Origin: a bacterium
GTDB lineage: Bacteria > Bacillota > Clostridia > Oscillospirales > Acutalibacteraceae
Direction: 5' to 3'
DNA: 7,094 bases
NCBI GenBank assembly: GCA_020625635.1
Contig: JAHLBL010000084.1
Span: 1 to 7,094, forward strand
In this document: positions 6,460 through 7,094 of the stretch, in pieces
Numbering within the stretch: the first letter of the stretch is position 1
How the letters are laid out: each line of letters starts with the position of its first letter
The notes under the pieces: model-generated
Seen by the model: the letters and a program-made list of their open reading frames with translations, nothing else
Database searches by the model: none
What the model was told of the DNA's origin: nothing
Translations under genes and position numbers: made by a program

Positions 6460-6492
6460 AAATCCGATAATTACATATAAAAATTCGGATTT
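6460..6492. promoter_or_regulatory. Inverted repeat in the TetR leader
   Basis: Perfect 8-bp arms AAATCCGA (6460-6467) and TCGGATTT (6485-6492) are separated by 17 nt. They lie between the predicted transcription start and the ribosome binding site of the TetR gene. They could be a second operator or form a weak leader hairpin. The core CCGA/TCGG stands out in otherwise AT-rich DNA. Confidence 0.35.
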
Positions 6493-6495
6493 ATT

Positions 6496-6509
6496 ATAGT
6501 ATATACTAT
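6496..6509. promoter_or_regulatory. 14-bp palindrome over the TetR -10 box (candidate operator)
   Basis: ATAGTATATACTAT is a perfect palindrome that fully covers the predicted -10 hexamer. The size, symmetry and position are what an autorepressing TetR operator would show. Assignment to this regulator is inference. Confidence 0.5.
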
Positions 6510-6525
6510 TTTGATGAATTGTCAA
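6498..6525 (-). promoter_or_regulatory. Predicted promoter of the TetR-family gene
   Basis: On the minus strand a perfect -35 box TTGACA (6525-6520) and a -10 box TATACT (6503-6498, five of six matches) are separated by 16 nt. Transcription would begin near 6490, giving a leader of roughly 60 nt that carries the 6460-6492 inverted repeat and the AGGAGG. Confidence 0.7.
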
Positions 6526-6698
6526 GGGAAATAGAGCGTTTTTCGGAAAACCGTCATATTCACAAATATACATCAACTTTTCCCGTATTTTTTTAAAACC
6601 CGTCATAAATCTGTCACAAAGAAGGGTTAATATATAGTCACAGTAAAACAAACAAGCCAATCTCCACAATTTGTGTTTTTCATAAAATTTCCCCTCTT

Positions 6699-6736
6699 AA
6701 TAGGAAAAGCTCCCGAAACAGGGAGCTTTTCCTATT
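6699..6736. terminator. Terminator after ychF, probably bidirectional
   Basis: A perfect 16-bp inverted repeat, AATAGGAAAAGCTCCC (6699-6714) and GGGAGCTTTTCCTATT (6721-6736), surrounds a 6-nt loop. The GCTCCC/GGGAGC core is flanked by AAAA and TTTT on both strands, the usual form of a two-way intrinsic terminator. It lies about 20 nt after the ychF stop codon in the minus direction. Confidence 0.8.
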
Positions 6737-6755
6737 TTATAAGCTTAGTTAAGCT

Positions 6756-7094
6756 TTATACGTTAAATCTGAAGAGAACAACGTCGCCGTCATTCATAAC
6801 ATAGTCCTTGCCCTCGCTGCGGTAAAGACCTTTTTCCTTTGCGGCGGCAATCGAACCGCAAGCCATAAGGTCATCAAAAGATACTACCTCGGCGCGGATA
6901 AAGCCGCGCTCAAAGTCGGTATGTATTTTACCAGCCGCCTGCGGAGCCTTTGTGCCCTTCTTTATAGTCCATGCTCTTACCTCGGGCTTTCCTGCCGTAA
7001 GATAGCTTATCAGACCGAGCAGAGCGTAGCATTCCTTAATAAGACGGTCAAGTCCGCTCTCCTCAAGTCCGAGGTCGGAGAGGAACATTTCCTT
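6756..7094 (-). CDS. ychF: YchF/OLA1-family ATPase, C-terminal part (cut by window edge)
   Basis: Only the last 112 residues are present; the protein continues beyond the right edge (the family is usually about 365 residues). YchF is a conserved P-loop NTPase of the Obg group that prefers ATP, associates with ribosomes and is linked to stress responses. The visible part is the final helical segment (LGLEESGLDRLIKECYALL) followed by the TGS-type domain. Hallmarks are AWTIKKGTKAPQAAGKIHTD, FERGFIRAEVVSFDDL, GKDYVMNDGDVV and the terminal FRFNV. The nucleotide-binding G domain is outside the window, so its motifs cannot be checked. The reading frame is intact and the stop TAA is at 6758-6756. The ATG at 7088 is an internal Met (preceded by in-frame Lys-Glu), not the start. 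A strong hairpin follows. Confidence 0.95.
   Translation of the reverse strand, partial: KEMFLSDLGLEESGLDRLIKECYALLGLISYLTAGKPEVRAWTIKKGTKAPQAAGKIHTDFERGFIRAEVVSFDDLMACGSIAAAKEKGLYRSEGKDYVMNDGDVVLFRFNV

Larger units (their letters stand above)
6433..6755. other. 323-nt gene-free region between the TetR gene and ychF
   Basis: This AT-rich stretch holds the TetR ribosome binding site, leader repeat and promoter on its left (6440-6525) and a strong hairpin on its right (6699-6736). The middle, about 6530-6698, shows no gene. Its only visible structure is a near-direct repeat: AAAACCGTCATA (6547-6558) and AAAACCCGTCATA (6595-6607). An open frame crosses it on the minus strand, but it runs through the TetR promoter and has no ribosome binding site or coding-like composition. 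Confidence 0.6.

Noticed and set aside
6457..6669. 70-residue open frame on the minus strand
   Set aside because: It runs through the TetR promoter and palindrome, has no ribosome binding site, and its Phe/Tyr/Ile-rich translation reflects AT-rich DNA.
6741..6756. AAGCTTA-GT-TAAGCTT inverted repeat over the ychF stop codon
   Set aside because: The 2-nt loop is too small for a stable hairpin of this form, and the real terminator hairpin lies immediately beyond it.

Overview
The window reads as chromosomal DNA of a low-to-mid GC Gram-positive gut Clostridium, most likely an Oscillospiraceae/Ruminococcus-type organism. This is an inference from four things: strong AGGAGG-type ribosome binding sites, a lipobox lipoprotein, families common in gut Firmicutes (DUF815 ATPase, DUF5662), and a secreted protein with TE-rich linkers and a cohesin-like module of the kind seen in Ruminococcus surface proteins. 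No RNA gene, insertion sequence, integrase, CRISPR array or origin is visible.

Layout. From 120 to 3318 four plus-strand genes are packed tightly: a DUF815-type AAA ATPase, an ABC-type substrate-binding lipoprotein (Peripla_BP_2-like) with no permease or ATPase beside it, a DUF5662 protein with HD-like histidine motifs, and an HD-domain phosphohydrolase. The gaps are 9 and 3 nt, and the last pair overlaps by 14 nt, so they are probably one transcript. A 210-nt promoter region follows. It holds an inverted repeat (3428-3454), a sigma-A-like promoter (3462-3489) and a strong ribosome binding site.

From 3529 to 5679 lies the most distinctive gene, a 716-residue secreted modular protein. Its parts in order are a signal peptide, two tandem tryptophan-rich modules that look like carbohydrate (possibly starch) binding domains, an acidic TE-rich linker, a cohesin-like beta-sandwich, a second linker built on a KPTETE repeat, an Ig-like repeat, and a very lysine-rich C-terminus. 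The last 140 residues contain no acidic residue. It has no catalytic domain, LPXTG motif or dockerin that I can see, so a role in adhesion or surface binding is the most economical reading.

Two intrinsic terminators face each other at 5700-5734 (plus) and 5774-5817 (minus). The second closes a minus-strand TetR-family regulator (5824-6432), whose promoter -10 sits inside a perfect 14-bp palindrome, suggesting autorepression. A 323-nt gene-free stretch follows, ending in a perfect 16-bp hairpin that probably terminates the last gene: the 3' end of ychF (minus strand), running off the right edge.

The parts do not form one obvious system. The four-gene cluster looks like a housekeeping-type operon of poorly characterised function, the secreted protein stands alone under its own promoter, and the TetR gene has no evident target other than itself. 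The modular surface protein is the best candidate for something not yet described.
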